Shown here: one piece after another, positions 1 through 9,958 of the stretch
Position numbering within the stretch: position 1 is the stretch's first letter
How the letters are laid out: the number at the start of each line of letters is the position of its first letter
From: Chromobotia macracanthus
Taxonomy: Eukaryota; Chordata; Actinopteri; Cypriniformes; Botiidae
Direction of reading: 5' to 3'
DNA length: 64,000 bases
Assembly (NCBI GenBank): GCA_036877525.1
Contig: JAZGTH010000122.1
Location: forward strand, 932,501 to 996,500
Notes under the pieces: generated by a model
The model's input: only the letters and a program-made list of their open reading frames with translations
Told to the model about the DNA's origin: nothing
The model's database searches: none
Translations under genes and position numbers: made by a program

Positions 1-52
1 GTTTCCGTTCCCTCCTTCAGGGAACGAGGGTTACATACTTAACCAAGATGTT
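1..52 (+). repeat. Right terminal repeat end of a DIRS retrotransposon
   Basis: This segment is nearly identical to the right tip of the complete DIRS element at 58472-58522. It contains the same small palindrome (GTTCCCT, short loop, AGGGAAC) and ends in the same GTT trinucleotide, here at 50-52. The rest of that element lies left of the window. DIRS elements integrate by tyrosine recombinase and leave no long target duplication, so the abrupt end at GTT is expected. Confidence 0.8.
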
Positions 53-331
53 TTGTTACATTTAAGGATATGTTTTGCCCACGAAAGTGCATATTTCTAT
101 TTTTAGATGATTTTAGTCATTGAGAACATGTTGAATGAAAAGAGTACAAAATGTTGTTGTTGTTAAACATTGAGCAAACACAGACATGCGTTTAATTGTT
201 TTGATTGTTGAACTAATATATTCAGATTTTTACTGTGCTTAAAGTGTAACAGAAAATAACAGAAAATGTGTTCTCAGCACTACAGTAAACAACTATTTAA
301 ACCATTTAGCTAAAATGACAGGTACAAATTA
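53..331. other. AT-rich stretch without recognised feature
   Basis: I see no coding similarity, RNA gene or clear repeat here. It separates the DIRS end from the Harbinger remnant. Confidence 0.4.
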
Positions 332-1761
332 TTATATAGAGTTACACTTATCTTTGATCTTTGAAAAGTACAAGGTAAGGGCTTCCCAAACTTTTAGCTC
401 AGTTGCCTCTAGGTGTGTGCTGGGGGCATGTGTGCCATTTATTTCCTCCAAGATGCTGGGCTTTTCATAGATGTTGTGAAGGACACAGCACATGCTTATC
501 ACTTTTGGGACCAGTGATATGTGAACATCTAATCGTTTTCCCAAACACCTCCATCTACTTTTCAGCCAGCCAAAGGCACATTCTACAGTAATTCTGGTCC
601 TACTTAAACACTGATTGAATTATCACTTGGCATCAGTCAGGTTGCCGATGTCTGCATAGCCTTTCATTAACTAACTATGTAAGGGGTCGGCTGGGTCCCC
701 CAGTATTATTATAGGCACTGGAGTACCGTGGATCACCTGTGCATCCTGAAAAATCAGTAAATAGTTTTAATAACAACAGCACCCACCTATCCCCATCTTC
801 AATTTCCTTTCATATTTATTAGTGATTGAGTGCCTAAATTATAACCCCATGAGACTATTTATTTTACAAGCCATTTTTTATGTTGTCTTAATGGAATATA
901 TGCAACATCATCGGCTACAAAGATGCTACTATTTAGTTCTTTAAATGAATTATAATTTCAAATCGAAAGAAAATATGAACATAATGTAGCTGTTTTAATT
1001 TTGTAAATAAATCCAATCAAACATATGGTTATATGTAGGTTTACTATATAAGATCAGATGTCAAGCTAAGCCTGTGTCTTTAAAACATGATCACTGCCAA
1101 AGAGATTTTAAGATGCTTCAACGGCTTACAAACCATGTGGAAAATCTGTCCTCTCTCTGCCATGTCATACACCTTAGAATTCCTCAGGACCTGTGCATAA
1201 TGTACGCTTCCTGGAAACACCTTGTTGATGTTGGTAAAGCTGAATAATAAATGTTACAGTTAATGTCTGCTTTGTGTGTCTTATATTCTGATGGTGTAGA
1301 CAATAAACAGTTTCTTACTACATTCTGTCTACAACCCCCTGCAGAATCGAATGCTAACTTTTCCAGTTAAAGTAATCAGTGGGGTTGTGTGATGGGGCTA
1401 CAGTATGATGGGAATGTGACTGCCATAAATTGCTCCAGCACACTGAGGGAAACCCCAGGAATTGTAGAATCCCCTCACCACATTCTTAAGTTCTTCTCCC
1501 TGAGGAAACTTCACATACTCATGGAGCAGCTCACAGTTTACAGCAAGGCAAAAAAACATGAATAATGTGACACGCCAATGAGTCACTCACCTTGAACAAG
1601 TGCACCAATGTACGACAGCTGGCCCACGTAGCAAGCCACCATAAGGCAAGGGCAACACATTTGTGCACAGGGATCGCTTTCCTTAATGGGGTGTCCTTGT
1701 GACACACGCACCAGTAAGAGCTTGCACAAAAAAAGTGAAAGCTTGCCTTTTTTGTACCCAC
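332..1761 (-). pseudogene. Decayed PIF/Harbinger transposase
   Basis: Read on the minus strand, blocks of a Harbinger (HARBI1-like) DDE nuclease appear in order. An N-terminal helical block with KAIPVHKCVALALWWLA lies near 1680-1620. A block reading GFPQCAGAIYGSHIPI follows near 1470-1400, then FPGSVHYAQVLRNSKVY near 1225-1150. GDPADPL lies near 700, TVECAFGWLKSRW near 590-550, and a C-terminal block with VISMCCVLHNIYEK near 500. The first two catalytic aspartates of the family appear as tyrosine (GAIY, SVHY), whereas the final glutamate in TVECAF remains. About 740-1080 has no similarity to the transposase and is probably an insertion. Several stops and frameshifts break the frame, so this is a dead copy. 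I found no terminal inverted repeats. The family call is firm and the boundaries are approximate. Confidence 0.8.
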
Positions 1762-2469
1762 ATTTTGTACCTATTTCTTCATGGTGCTCATATTAGTGAA
1801 TGACTGGAAACCTTTTGGGGGGAAGCCAATTTTAAACACGTGCATCGGATATGAGGTGTATCATAAAGTAAGTGTAATCAGGCGCTCCAAAAAATCGTAT
1901 ATGGACTTATATGAGCCATATGAGCATAAGACTTGCAGTGTAAAGCACAACCTTAGTCTCCCTTTTTATTTTGTCTCTTTCTGTGGTTGTATTTATTAAT
2001 TCTAATACTCTTCAAACAGCAATTAAAATCAGTCTAGAGACTCAACTTCTGAAGAATTTACTACACATTTCTTTCACAAGAGGTAATTTTGGTTTTTAAA
2101 TCATTCTTTTTTTGAGTCCTGATTATCAGTAACATTTTTTTATTTCTTTTATACAGACTTAGTCCTGCAGAGAAGAAAATCCTTTCATGCCTGGCCCTCT
2201 GTGGAAACTTTCTTAAAACATTTCAGAGATCACAAAAACAGAGTAAGGAAAACATTATTTTGTTTGTGATTCGGAACACTTTGCATTCATGTCTCAGTTT
2301 TGTGCAATTTAATTTGAAACAGTTTAAAAACTGTTGCCTGGTTTCAATAAGACATCATCAACAGTTAATTATGATATTCAGTTACCTATCCAGGAAGCCT
2401 GTAAACATTATGGCTTTGCCATTTTTGCAGCTTCTGGGGTGAACTGATTGTAGGGATTGGGTCACTGAC
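1762..2469. other. Unassigned AT-rich sequence
   Basis: Short open frames occur here but none resembles a known protein. I see no clear repeat or RNA gene. Confidence 0.35.
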
Positions 2470-2840
2470 TGGTTTGGACTGACATGGAATATTATCAATG
2501 GTTTGGAATCCATTGATAATATAACCCCTTCATTTATGGGTTCAACAACAACTGTGGAATCAGTTCCATGTTTTGGATTCCCAACCATTGATAATATTTC
2601 ATGATGTCAGTCCATTAATGAATAAGGAAGTAGAATTTTATATTTAAATTAAGGCCTTTGCCTTTTTGGCATCATCTGGTGGTCAGAAAGTGAACACAGT
2701 TGTTCTAGGGATTTAAAACATAATTCCCAAAAAATATTCCAAGTTGCTATTGATGTTTACTCATTAATACTGTGGAATCAGTTCCATGTTTGCTATTCCA
2801 AACCATTGATAATATTCCATGATGTCAGTCCGTGATGCTA
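2470..2840. repeat. Cluster of inverted and direct repeats
   Basis: A motif containing ATTATCAATGG is followed at once by its complement (2491-2501 with 2510-2520), forming a short hairpin. The wider block around 2477-2505 recurs inverted near 2584-2614, and the block at about 2553-2614 recurs directly near 2770-2832. The pattern suggests a decayed hairpin-type MITE and a partial second copy. No transposase is present. Confidence 0.5.
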
Positions 2841-2849
2841 GGCATAGTA

Positions 2850-3790
2850 CAGCCTTTGCTGTGGTAATATGACCCTGTGTTTCCAACACCAGGTAGAAAG
2901 CTAGAGCTACCTTAATCTTCTTTGTGTTCATGGTCAATGAAGATTTGTATGGCTACTGTATTTTGATATATGTAGTCATGTCTTCCTTGTTGTCATGACC
3001 AATTACGGTTAACATGCTTAAAAGTTTACGGGCAAAAGAATAAAATACAAAAACGTAGCGATGCAAAGTAAAGATTAACATACTTTTCTTGTGATCACTT
3101 ACATCATGCTGTACCAGCCCATTGTATTTGAAGCCTTAACATATAAGTTAGCCAGATCAGGACAATGTGTGCTTCTGTCTGTCACGTCTTTCCATGCCTT
3201 CCTTGTCGTTATGACCAATAACGATTAGCATGACCCCTACGAAAGGTCGTGTCTGACCCTTGTGTTCAAAACCTTAGAAGAATAGTGGAGCCTTTCCAAG
3301 GTGGCAAAATGGCCGTGTGGTCAGTACCACCTTGTATAAGGTTTGCTGACACACAAGGGCTATAGGTATGTTGAGTGAGTGGGTGGTTCTTGTGCTTGCT
3401 AAGGCAGCACATATACTAAAATTGGATCAATACAAAGAAGATTAACATGGCCCCTGCAAAAGGATGACATGCAAATTCGTGAAGCGCTCCATATTTATTG
3501 TTTGTTTGTTTCAAAGGTAGCCAGGGACGGCACTGTGTCTGTCTTCAGTCTGTTTTCTGCCATGTCCTTGTAGTCATGACCGATTAGTATGCCTTTCTTG
3601 TGATCATGAACAATAATGAACAAATTGTGGTTGTGGGAAATGAACTAACATGTTTTTTGTGAAAAATGTTCTTGCAAAAGAATACAGTTTGGATTTCAAT
3701 CCTTATCACAATCACAGTACAGTCTTTCCAGAGGTAAAATGACCATGTGGCCCCCACCAACCTGTAGAAAGCTAAAGGACTCTGTGGTGC
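2850..3790. repeat. Diverged tandem repeats around a U6-like sequence
   Basis: Phrases such as TCATGACCAATTACGG, TTATGACCAATAACG and TCATGACCGATTAG recur near 2994, 3209 and 3573. They are accompanied by CCTTCCTTG-type lead-ins and by downstream blocks mentioning GTAGAAAGCTA (near 2894 and 3763). The copy near 3220 contains GATTAGCATGACCCCTAC, which resembles the central part of U6 snRNA. This looks like several diverged copies of one unit of a few hundred bases, one of which carries the better preserved U6-like sequence at 3392. Confidence 0.45.
3392..3497 (+). ncRNA. U6 snRNA-like sequence, probably a pseudogene
   Basis: The segment starts GTGCTTGCTAAGGCAGCAC and continues with the ATATACTAAAATTGGA block. 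It includes the region pairing with U4, a near-intact GATTAACATGGCCCCTGC block and the 3' AAATTCGTGAAGCG stem. These cover nearly the whole length of vertebrate U6 (about 106 nt). Against the U6 consensus I recall, there are differences in the 5' stem loop (TTC changed to TAA), in the ACAGAGA region (ATACAAAGAAG) and at several other positions. The 3' end reads ATATTTATTG, lacking the run of four or more T used by RNA polymerase III. I did not find a convincing upstream proximal element. A decayed copy is most likely, but the degree of conservation is high. Confidence 0.8.
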
Positions 3791-3799
3791 CCACCATCT

Positions 3800-4121
3800 T
3801 GTAGAACGTAAGGAAGATTTTATTAACCAAAATGTAATCTCATGTACATATTATTTTACCATTATAGTTCTACTCTACTGTGCATGCAGGACTGTTTTTG
3901 TTTGGGGCCCAAGGGAGGAAGATAGTAACTACAGACCCCCATTAACTCATTTTGACAAGTGTGCGTGAGAAGATTCCTATAAAGACCCTTCCCCAACCAG
4001 GCACAAACAGTTCTCTATAGAAAACTCGTCTTGATTGTTTCAGCAATAATGTCTATCTTTTGGCATCAAAACCTGAGACTTAAGAGTGTTACTAAGAAGT
4101 GCGTAACGGAAAACCACAACA
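3800..4121 (+). repeat. Candidate 5' LTR of endogenous retrovirus copy A
   Basis: The right boundary is well supported: it ends in CA at 4120-4121, followed by AT and then a primer binding site. A TATA box (TATAAAG, 3978-3984) lies where a promoter is expected. The 3' part (TCTATCTTTTGGC then CAAAACC, 4051-4072) resembles the U5 end of the LTR at 41039-41453. The left boundary is placed where TGTAGAA followed by ATTTTATTAACC resembles the start of that LTR. This is uncertain, because the upstream repeat cluster also contains TGTAGAA. Confidence 0.55.
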
Positions 4122-4123
4122 AT

Positions 4124-4141
4124 TGGCGACCACGAAGGGAC
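4124..4141 (+). other. Primer binding site, tRNA-Arg type
   Basis: TGGCGACCACGAAGGGAC starts two bases after the LTR terminal CA, the normal retroviral arrangement. It is complementary over 18 bases to the 3' end, including CCA, of vertebrate tRNA-Arg(UCG) as I remember it. This would be where minus-strand DNA synthesis starts. The position is seen in the sequence; the tRNA identity comes from memory. Confidence 0.7.
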
Positions 4142-5385
4142 ACCAAAAGAATGGTGGGGTGGACCACAGCAACACAACAAATTGGCCAAAGAAAGCAGTT
4201 TTTGCTTATATAGTTAGGTTGTGGTGAGACACTTTATGTTCTTCTAAATTCATTGAACTAAATTGAACAGAATAAAATTTTCTAAATAAAAGAAAAAAGG
4301 GGTTTTGATTCCAAAAGCACTAAATGCATGCTGTAGCGTCTGGTCTGACCAAAGGTTACCAGTTGGATCGTAAAATACAAGAAGAATAGGACTCCGAATG
4401 GGGGGCTGAGATCGATTACCTGGTGAACTGGTGAACCCATCAGCACTCCCTGGTGCTGATGGGTTCACCAGTTCGTCTATCTTCGCTGACTAGTCCGACG
4501 TTGGGAAGCACACCTGAGTTCAATACAAGTATCCGATTCGCTGTGTTTAAGTTTTACCCATTTTAAGGTGATTTTAACTGGTTCATGCAGAAATGGTTAG
4601 CCGATTTAATCCTGCCATTCTTTACTCCTCCTTTTTTTATTCCTCGTTTTAATTCCTGAGAATTGTTTCTGTGTTTATTGCTTACATATTAACGTCACTC
4701 AAACTGCCTTGATTTCTTTACCTGCTCTGAAGTAGTACTGTATTACATGTTATATTTTCGAGGCCAGAAAAGTAACATTTCTTAGAGTTGATAAACGATC
4801 CGCTGAATACCCGGTGGACGAGTAATTTAGTCTGGCACGAATATTAACTGCATCAGGTAAAATCTATAAAACACGTACGATTAATCGCATTAAATTGTGC
4901 GTGATTTTTCCCTTTGGGCTAATCATCTAGTGTTCCAAATACACTACAATGCATTGATCTGTGTTTGGTGAGAACAGTGAAGATAGATTTTTTTTTTTAT
5001 TTGATTTTTTTTTTTATTGGATTTAATTTTTTGATTTTTGAAGTGTAGAGTTTATATTAGATAATAGTAGATTGTTAAAAGACAAGCGCTGATAAATCCT
5101 ATAGGCCAAAGTCCTACAAGAGGTAGGCATCAGATCCTGCAAGGGTTGCCTGCACACCTTGAGTTGAGTATGACTGAAGTATGAGGTTGAGTATGACTGA
5201 AGTATGAATGTGAATAACAAGCTCTGCATCTCGTAAGCGGTGACTGCGTACCCTTCTGTGTCTCACAGAGGGAGGGTAATTGTTGTCTTACTTGAGAAGA
5301 GTGTATAAGCCCTGTAAATAAAGGGACACGAATGAATGTGTACATGAGCCCCATTCAAATAAAGCGACTGGTATGGAGAACTCTA
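4142..5385. other. Unassigned sequence between primer site and gag of copy A
   Basis: In copy C of this family gag opens with a matrix-like segment that I cannot find here, so this 1.2 kb probably includes an insertion replacing the leader and the start of gag. It holds a perfect 21-bp hairpin at 4426-4473. A promoter-like stretch lies near 5291-5357, with TATAAGCC, AATAAAGG and AATAAAGC. No coding similarity was recognised. Confidence 0.4.
4426..4473. repeat. Perfect 21-bp inverted repeat with 6-nt loop
   Basis: Bases 4426-4446 are exactly complementary to 4453-4473, with loop TCCCTG. The left arm is preceded by an overlapping copy of TGGTGAAC. A perfect stem of this length among decayed sequence suggests either recent formation or selection for the fold. 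No neighbouring gene explains it. Confidence 0.85.
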
Positions 5386-6968
5386 TGAAAAACATAAAAC
5401 AGGCTAGAAAAATTCTGAAGGAGGCAGACAGAGAGATAAAAAAAGGAGGATGAGTTTGCAGATCCCCCTCCTTATGTGACCTCTGAAGGTCAATTTCCTT
5501 TACTCAAAGGAGTGGTGGAAGTTTCTGGAGAGATGCAGATGGAAGGAAATGTGGAGATAAGAGATGAAAAACAAAGAAAGCCAGATGTAAGACTAAAAAG
5601 CAGGCAAGAGTGAAAAGGAAGGCCTGTATTTAGACTGTTATAAACAAGTACAGATAGCTTTGGAGAAAATAAAAATACAGTATAAACAAAAAAAGCCAAG
5701 TGAAAAGGAACCAACAGTACAGACAGGACGGATAGAAGAGGAAATTGAAGTAGAAGCAAGGGTATTTGAGGAAGTGTTAGATAGAAGGATTGAGGAGGCA
5801 GGAAAGCTTATGGCTGAAACAGATAAGCTGTTGAGAAGACGTGGGTTGCTAGAAAGTAGAGTAGAAGCAGGTAAAAAGGAGTCCTCATCTGATGAAGGAA
5901 AGTGGTCACGGGAAGAAGGAGAAGGACGGCTTGGACCATCGGCAAAACAATTCCCTTTTTTAATTAAAGGAACGCAGGGGCAATACATACCTTGGGCTTC
6001 ACAGGATCTTGAGAGGCTGGTCACTCTCCTCCCTGACATGCACAAGGGAGCTGGGAAATGGATTAGAGTATTTGAAGAAGAAACTATGGGCAAGCTTTTA
6101 GCTGTGGGTGACATCAAAGGACTCCTAGCAGAAATTATAGGAGGTGCAAAGATGGAAGAAATCCTTCAAGCATCTGGCTTAGAGAGAGCTGTAGATGCAC
6201 ATTACATGGATGGTACTACTTTTAATGTTTACCGCCCCGCAGTATGGCAAGCACTACGTGCTGAATTTCCAACCAGAACCGACCCTAAAGCATTGAAGGG
6301 CGAGCAGTTGGGTTGAAACTGAAAACCCAGTCACATATGTTCAGAAACAATTGAAAAGATGGAAGCAAGAGACTGAAGGGAATCCAGAAGGAGACCCTCT
6401 GAACAATGTAGCCATTAGAAATGCTGTAATAGAAGCCATGCCACAAGATGTAAAGAGTAAGTTAGAAGATGTAGTTGGTCTGAACTCCAAAACACACAAA
6501 GAGTTTTGTGACCATGTATCTCATGCAGTGGAACTGTACAGAAAAAATTAACAAAAGCTGAAAAATTAAGAGAAAGAATTACAGAGAAAACTAACTCGAT
6601 TGCAGCTTGAAGAACTAACAGCCAACATAACAAAAGATTAAAGCAGTTGTAAAGAAACAAGAATCTAACCAAATGACTGTAATGGCTTCTGTAAATGCTT
6701 TACAACCAACTGTCCAACTGTTTATGCTCAGCAGCAGGGGCCTCTCGGGTGGAAAAGAAAAACTCAAGCATGGAGACAGAGAGGGAGAGGCAGAGCTATA
6801 AATTTTCCTCCAGGAGTGTGCTGGGGATGTGAACAGCCAGGACAGAACAGAAGAGACTGCCCTATCAATCCATAGCAACAGGCCCCCAAGGTTGAAAGGG
6901 GGACAGGTTGCCAGGCACCTTTTCGTGGTCCTGTGAACCCCTGGGGAGGCCCAACTCAAAAATACTAG
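5386..6968 (+). pseudogene. Endogenous retrovirus copy A, gag remnant
   Basis: Gag encodes the structural proteins of the particle. The longest open segment (5660-6316, 218 codons) begins lysine- and glutamate-rich and coiled-coil-like. It ends in a capsid block with YMDGTTFNVYRPAVWQALRA near 6197-6256. A frameshift at about 6313 moves the frame to 6351-6551 (PQDVKSKLEDVVG), and further stops follow. A nucleocapsid zinc knuckle reads CWGCEQPGQNRRDC at 6819-6860. The position that should be histidine in a CCHC knuckle is glutamine. A stop at 6873-6875 breaks the tail. A later in-frame TAG followed by GGA (6966-6968) sits where the natural gag terminator would be. The same blocks occur in copy C at 37493-38713. 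The copy is clearly non-functional. Confidence 0.8.
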
Positions 6969-7316
6969 GGATGCCCAGAGAATCCTATAGGGGAGATTTA
7001 ACTTCTAATTATGACTACTAATGCAAACCAAGTTTTGCAAATTGTATTGCAAATTGAAGTAGAAGAAAAAACATACCCATGATGATAGACATGGGGGAAA
7101 TTCATTGAAGCACAGATACCTGAATTACAGATACCCAAATCAGGATTTCACTGTGCAATGAAATATGACCCATTGAGAAATGTAGATATACAAAAGGAAT
7201 GGCAAGAAGGAACTAAAGAGCAAAGGATTGAAATGATCTCACAATACATCATAATAGGCCAACAGGGAGCAGCCATGAAAATAACAGAAAATGAGTTCAT
7301 AAAGAGATGTAAATAA
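6969..7316 (+). pseudogene. Endogenous retrovirus copy A, protease remnant
   Basis: Following the gag terminator, fragments read EVEEKTYPMMIDMG (near 7053-7094), which I take as the start of the aspartic protease around its active site. The expected DTG triplet is not intact. It then jumps directly to GKFIEAQIPELQIPKSGFHC and onward (near 7095-7316), the same stretch that in copy C (39096-39310) precedes the reverse transcriptase. Most of the protease body is therefore deleted. The segment stops at 7316, where a LINE is inserted. Confidence 0.65.
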
Positions 7317-7448
7317 CCTTCGCAAGATGGTGCTGCCACGTTCGAATGCCATCCTGGATACTCCGCTAAGACGCTCTGCTGTGTTTTTATTTATTTATTT
7401 ACTTACAACTACTCATACCTAAACAATCACCCTGACGCGGCTATCATT

Positions 7449-7733
7449 GTGTCTGGTGACTTCAATAAAGCCAACCTTAGACAGGTAATGCCGAACTTTT
7501 ACCAGCACATCTCCTGTCCAACGAGAGGGGGAAATACATTGGATCACTGCTACACAATATTCAGAAATGGTTACAAAGCCAACTTGCTATCGGCTTTTGG
7601 AAAATCGGACCACTGCGCCATTTTCCTCATACTGGAATATAAACTAAAGCTTGTACAGAAAGCTCCTGAGAGGCGGGAGGTGAAACGCTGGTCCGCCCAA
7701 TCAGAGGCTGCGCTACAGGACGTAGCCCAATAA
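7449..7733 (+). pseudogene. LINE endonuclease, C-terminal part
   Basis: The open frame begins in VSGDFNKANLRQ. It continues with CPTRGGNTLDHCYT and ends its conserved part with FGKSDHCAIF, the SDH motif that closes the active site of apurinic-type LINE endonucleases. The N-terminal half of the domain, with its catalytic glutamate, is absent. A stop at 7731-7733 separates it from the following frame at 7764. It belongs to the LINE at 7317-9958. Confidence 0.8.
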
Positions 7734-7763
7734 GAGGCTGCGCTCGATGACATAGACTGGGAC

Positions 7764-8661
7764 ATGTTCCGGTCTAGCTCTGCTGATGTCAGTGAGTTTG
7801 CGGATGTAACCATGAGCTTTGTTGGTATGCTTGTTGAGCAAGTAACACCCACCATTACAATAAAAACATTCTCAAACCAGAAACCATGGGTCGACAGTAC
7901 AATCAGGGCAGCAGTGAATGCACGCACAGCAGCGTACAACGCAGGACTCCTGTCGGAGGACATGAACGACTATAAGTTAACATGCTACGCTCTCCGACGC
8001 GCGGTTAAAACCGCTAAACAACGGTACAGAGAGCATGTGGAGTCTCACTTCCAACTGAATGACTCCAGACGCATGTGGCAGGGACTGAGGACCATCTGCG
8101 CTTTTGGAAGTAAACCCTCCATCACGGTTAAAGCTAACTCTTCTCTGGCAAATGAGCTGAACACCTTCTATGCGCGGTTTGCACTATGGTGCACTAAAGT
8201 ACAGAAATGTCAGCGAGGAGCGCGCCATCGTCATGACGGAGGACGAGGTTTGTAATGCTCTGAAGGGGTGAACATCAGGAAAGCGGCCGGGCCTGATGGC
8301 ATTCCGGGACGTGTATTGAGAACGTGCTGATCCGCTGGCTGGTTTGTTAACATCAATCTTCAATGAGTCCCTTGCCCAGTCAATTGTCCCTACCTGCTTT
8401 AAAAAATCTGTCATTATTCCACTGCCAAAAAACAACATGCCCTCCTGCCTAAACGATTATCGACCCGTGGCACTCTCACTAATCATGAAAGTCTTTGAGA
8501 GACTTATCAAGAACACCATCTGCTCCTCCATTACACACAACATCGACCCCCTCCAGTTCGCCTATCACCCCAATAGGTCTACTGAAGATGTTTCAATCCC
8601 GTTTCCCACATTCTCCATGCCACTCTCACACATACAGACAGCAATAAAGGAAATTATGTGA
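7764..8661 (+). pseudogene. LINE linker and N-terminal reverse transcriptase, frameshifted
   Basis: Frame 7764-8255 encodes the charged linker (for example RRAVKTAKQRYREHVESHFQ) between endonuclease and reverse transcriptase. A frameshift near 8250-8340 damages the region that normally reads KAAGPDGIPG-like. Frame 8344-8661 resumes with FNESLAQSIVPTCFKKSVII and the fingers motif NDYRPVALSLIMKVFERL, then DPLQFAYHPNRSTED. The sequence order matches L2/CR1-type LINEs. It is not translatable as one protein. Confidence 0.8.
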
Positions 8662-9659
8662 GACTGCTGTTCATAGACTATAGCTCAGCCTTCAACACCA
8701 TAATCCCTCATAGACTGGTCTCCAAACTGAGAGACCTAGGACTGAATTCCCACCTCTGTGAATGGGTTCTGGACTTCCTTTCATGCAGACCTCAGGTAGT
8801 AAGGGTAGGTCAGAACACCTCCAACATCATCACCCTGAGTACAGCAGCCCCACAAGGTTGCTTTCTCAGTCCCCTGCTCTACTCACTGTATACATATGAC
8901 TGTGTATCCTCTCACAACTCCACATCTATCATCAAGTTTGCAGATGATACAGTGGTAATGGGCCTCATCTCCAACAACGATGAGTCTGCCTACCATGATA
9001 AAGTGGAGAAATTAATATTATGGTGCCAAGCTAACTGTCTCTCTCTGAATGTCAGTAAAACCAAAGAAATGGTTGTTGATTTTAGGAGGAGGCAGCAGCG
9101 GACCTACTCCCCAGTAATCATCAATGGGACCCCTGTGGAAAACGTGAGCAGCTATAAATACCTCGGTGTGAAGATCTCTGAAGATTTAACATGGTCCGAC
9201 CACATCCATATGGCCATCAAAAAAGCCAGACAAAGACTGTATCATCTGAGATTACTGAGGAAATTCAGTGTTTCCCCTCTGATCCTGAAAACTTTCTACA
9301 CTGGGGCTGTAGAGAGTGTATTGACTCAGTGCATCTTATCATGGTATGGAAACATATCAGTCAAAGATCGTGAAGCTCTTCAGAGAGTGGTGCGCTCAGC
9401 TGAGCGTATCTCCAGGACGGATCTCCCTTCTTTGGATCATATATACACCAGGAGATACAAAGCTAGGGCTATTAAGATCCTCAAAGACTCCACCCACCCT
9501 GGACACCGGCTGTTCATATTGCTACACTCAGGTAGACGCTTCCGCACCTTGATGGCTAAAACAGAAAGACTCAGGAGGAGCTTCTTACCTCAGGCCATCA
9601 GACACTTAAACATGGACAAGCATACACTACATTTAAGTGACTCTGGCATAACATGCTAG
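8658..9659 (+). CDS. LINE reverse transcriptase, palm and thumb (333 codons)
   Basis: This is the longest uninterrupted frame of the LINE. It opens with RLLFIDYSSAFNTIIPHRL, holding the first catalytic aspartate. It continues through TAAPQGCFLSPLLYSLYT and reaches the second active-site block FADDT at 8937-8951, with both aspartates present. Thumb and C-terminal motifs follow (KYLGVKI, then SVLTQCILSWYGN and YTRRYKARAIKILKD). The upstream frames are broken, so this polypeptide is a relic segment rather than a working protein, but its catalytic residues are retained. The first ATG is simply the first in frame, not a biological start. Confidence 0.8.
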   Translation: MRLLFIDYSSAFNTIIPHRLVSKLRDLGLNSHLCEWVLDFLSCRPQVVRVGQNTSNIITLSTAAPQGCFLSPLLYSLYTYDCVSSHNSTSIIKFADDTVVMGLISNNDESAYHDKVEKLILWCQANCLSLNVSKTKEMVVDFRRRQQRTYSPVIINGTPVENVSSYKYLGVKISEDLTWSDHIHMAIKKARQRLYHLRLLRKFSVSPLILKTFYTGAVESVLTQCILSWYGNISVKDREALQRVVRSAERISRTDLPSLDHIYTRRYKARAIKILKDSTHPGHRLFILLHSGRRFRTLMAKTERLRRSFLPQAIRHLNMDKHTLHLSDSGITC

Positions 9660-9958
9660 TTATACTACTTTGCATACTGCATTCCACTTGCATACTGCAC
9701 TTTATTATAATTTATAATTTATACAATTCATCTACGCCATTCACGTACCATCTGTTCTGTTATTCTGTCACTGGTCCAGCTGTATTTTTGTATTTTGTAT
9801 CTTGCATTTTGTATTTTACATATTTTTGTGCTCTAAGTACTGTTTTTACTTCTTAGTATTTATCTCACAGTCTAACGGAGCATTCAGATTCACATTTCAC
9901 TACTTGTTGTATTCTATATAACTTGTATGTGACAAATCAATTTTGACTCTTGACTCTA

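Larger units (their letters stand above)
7317..9958 (+). mobile_element. L2/CR1-type LINE inserted in retrovirus copy A
   Basis: A non-LTR retrotransposon interrupts the retrovirus. The retroviral frame before 7317 and after 9958 matches consecutive parts of copy C (39290-39345), apart from about 25 bases, which shows nesting. The element has an endonuclease C-terminal part and a complete reverse transcriptase, but lacks most of the endonuclease, so it is internally deleted. The 3' end carries TGACTCTTGACTC, a short tandem tail typical of this LINE group. Transcription and reverse transcription of the element's own RNA at a nicked target would have produced the insertion. Confidence 0.85.

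Noticed and set aside
5130..5354. Minus-strand open frames near 5023-5354
   Set aside because: They come from a short internal duplication (GAGTATGACTGAAGTATGA) and match nothing.
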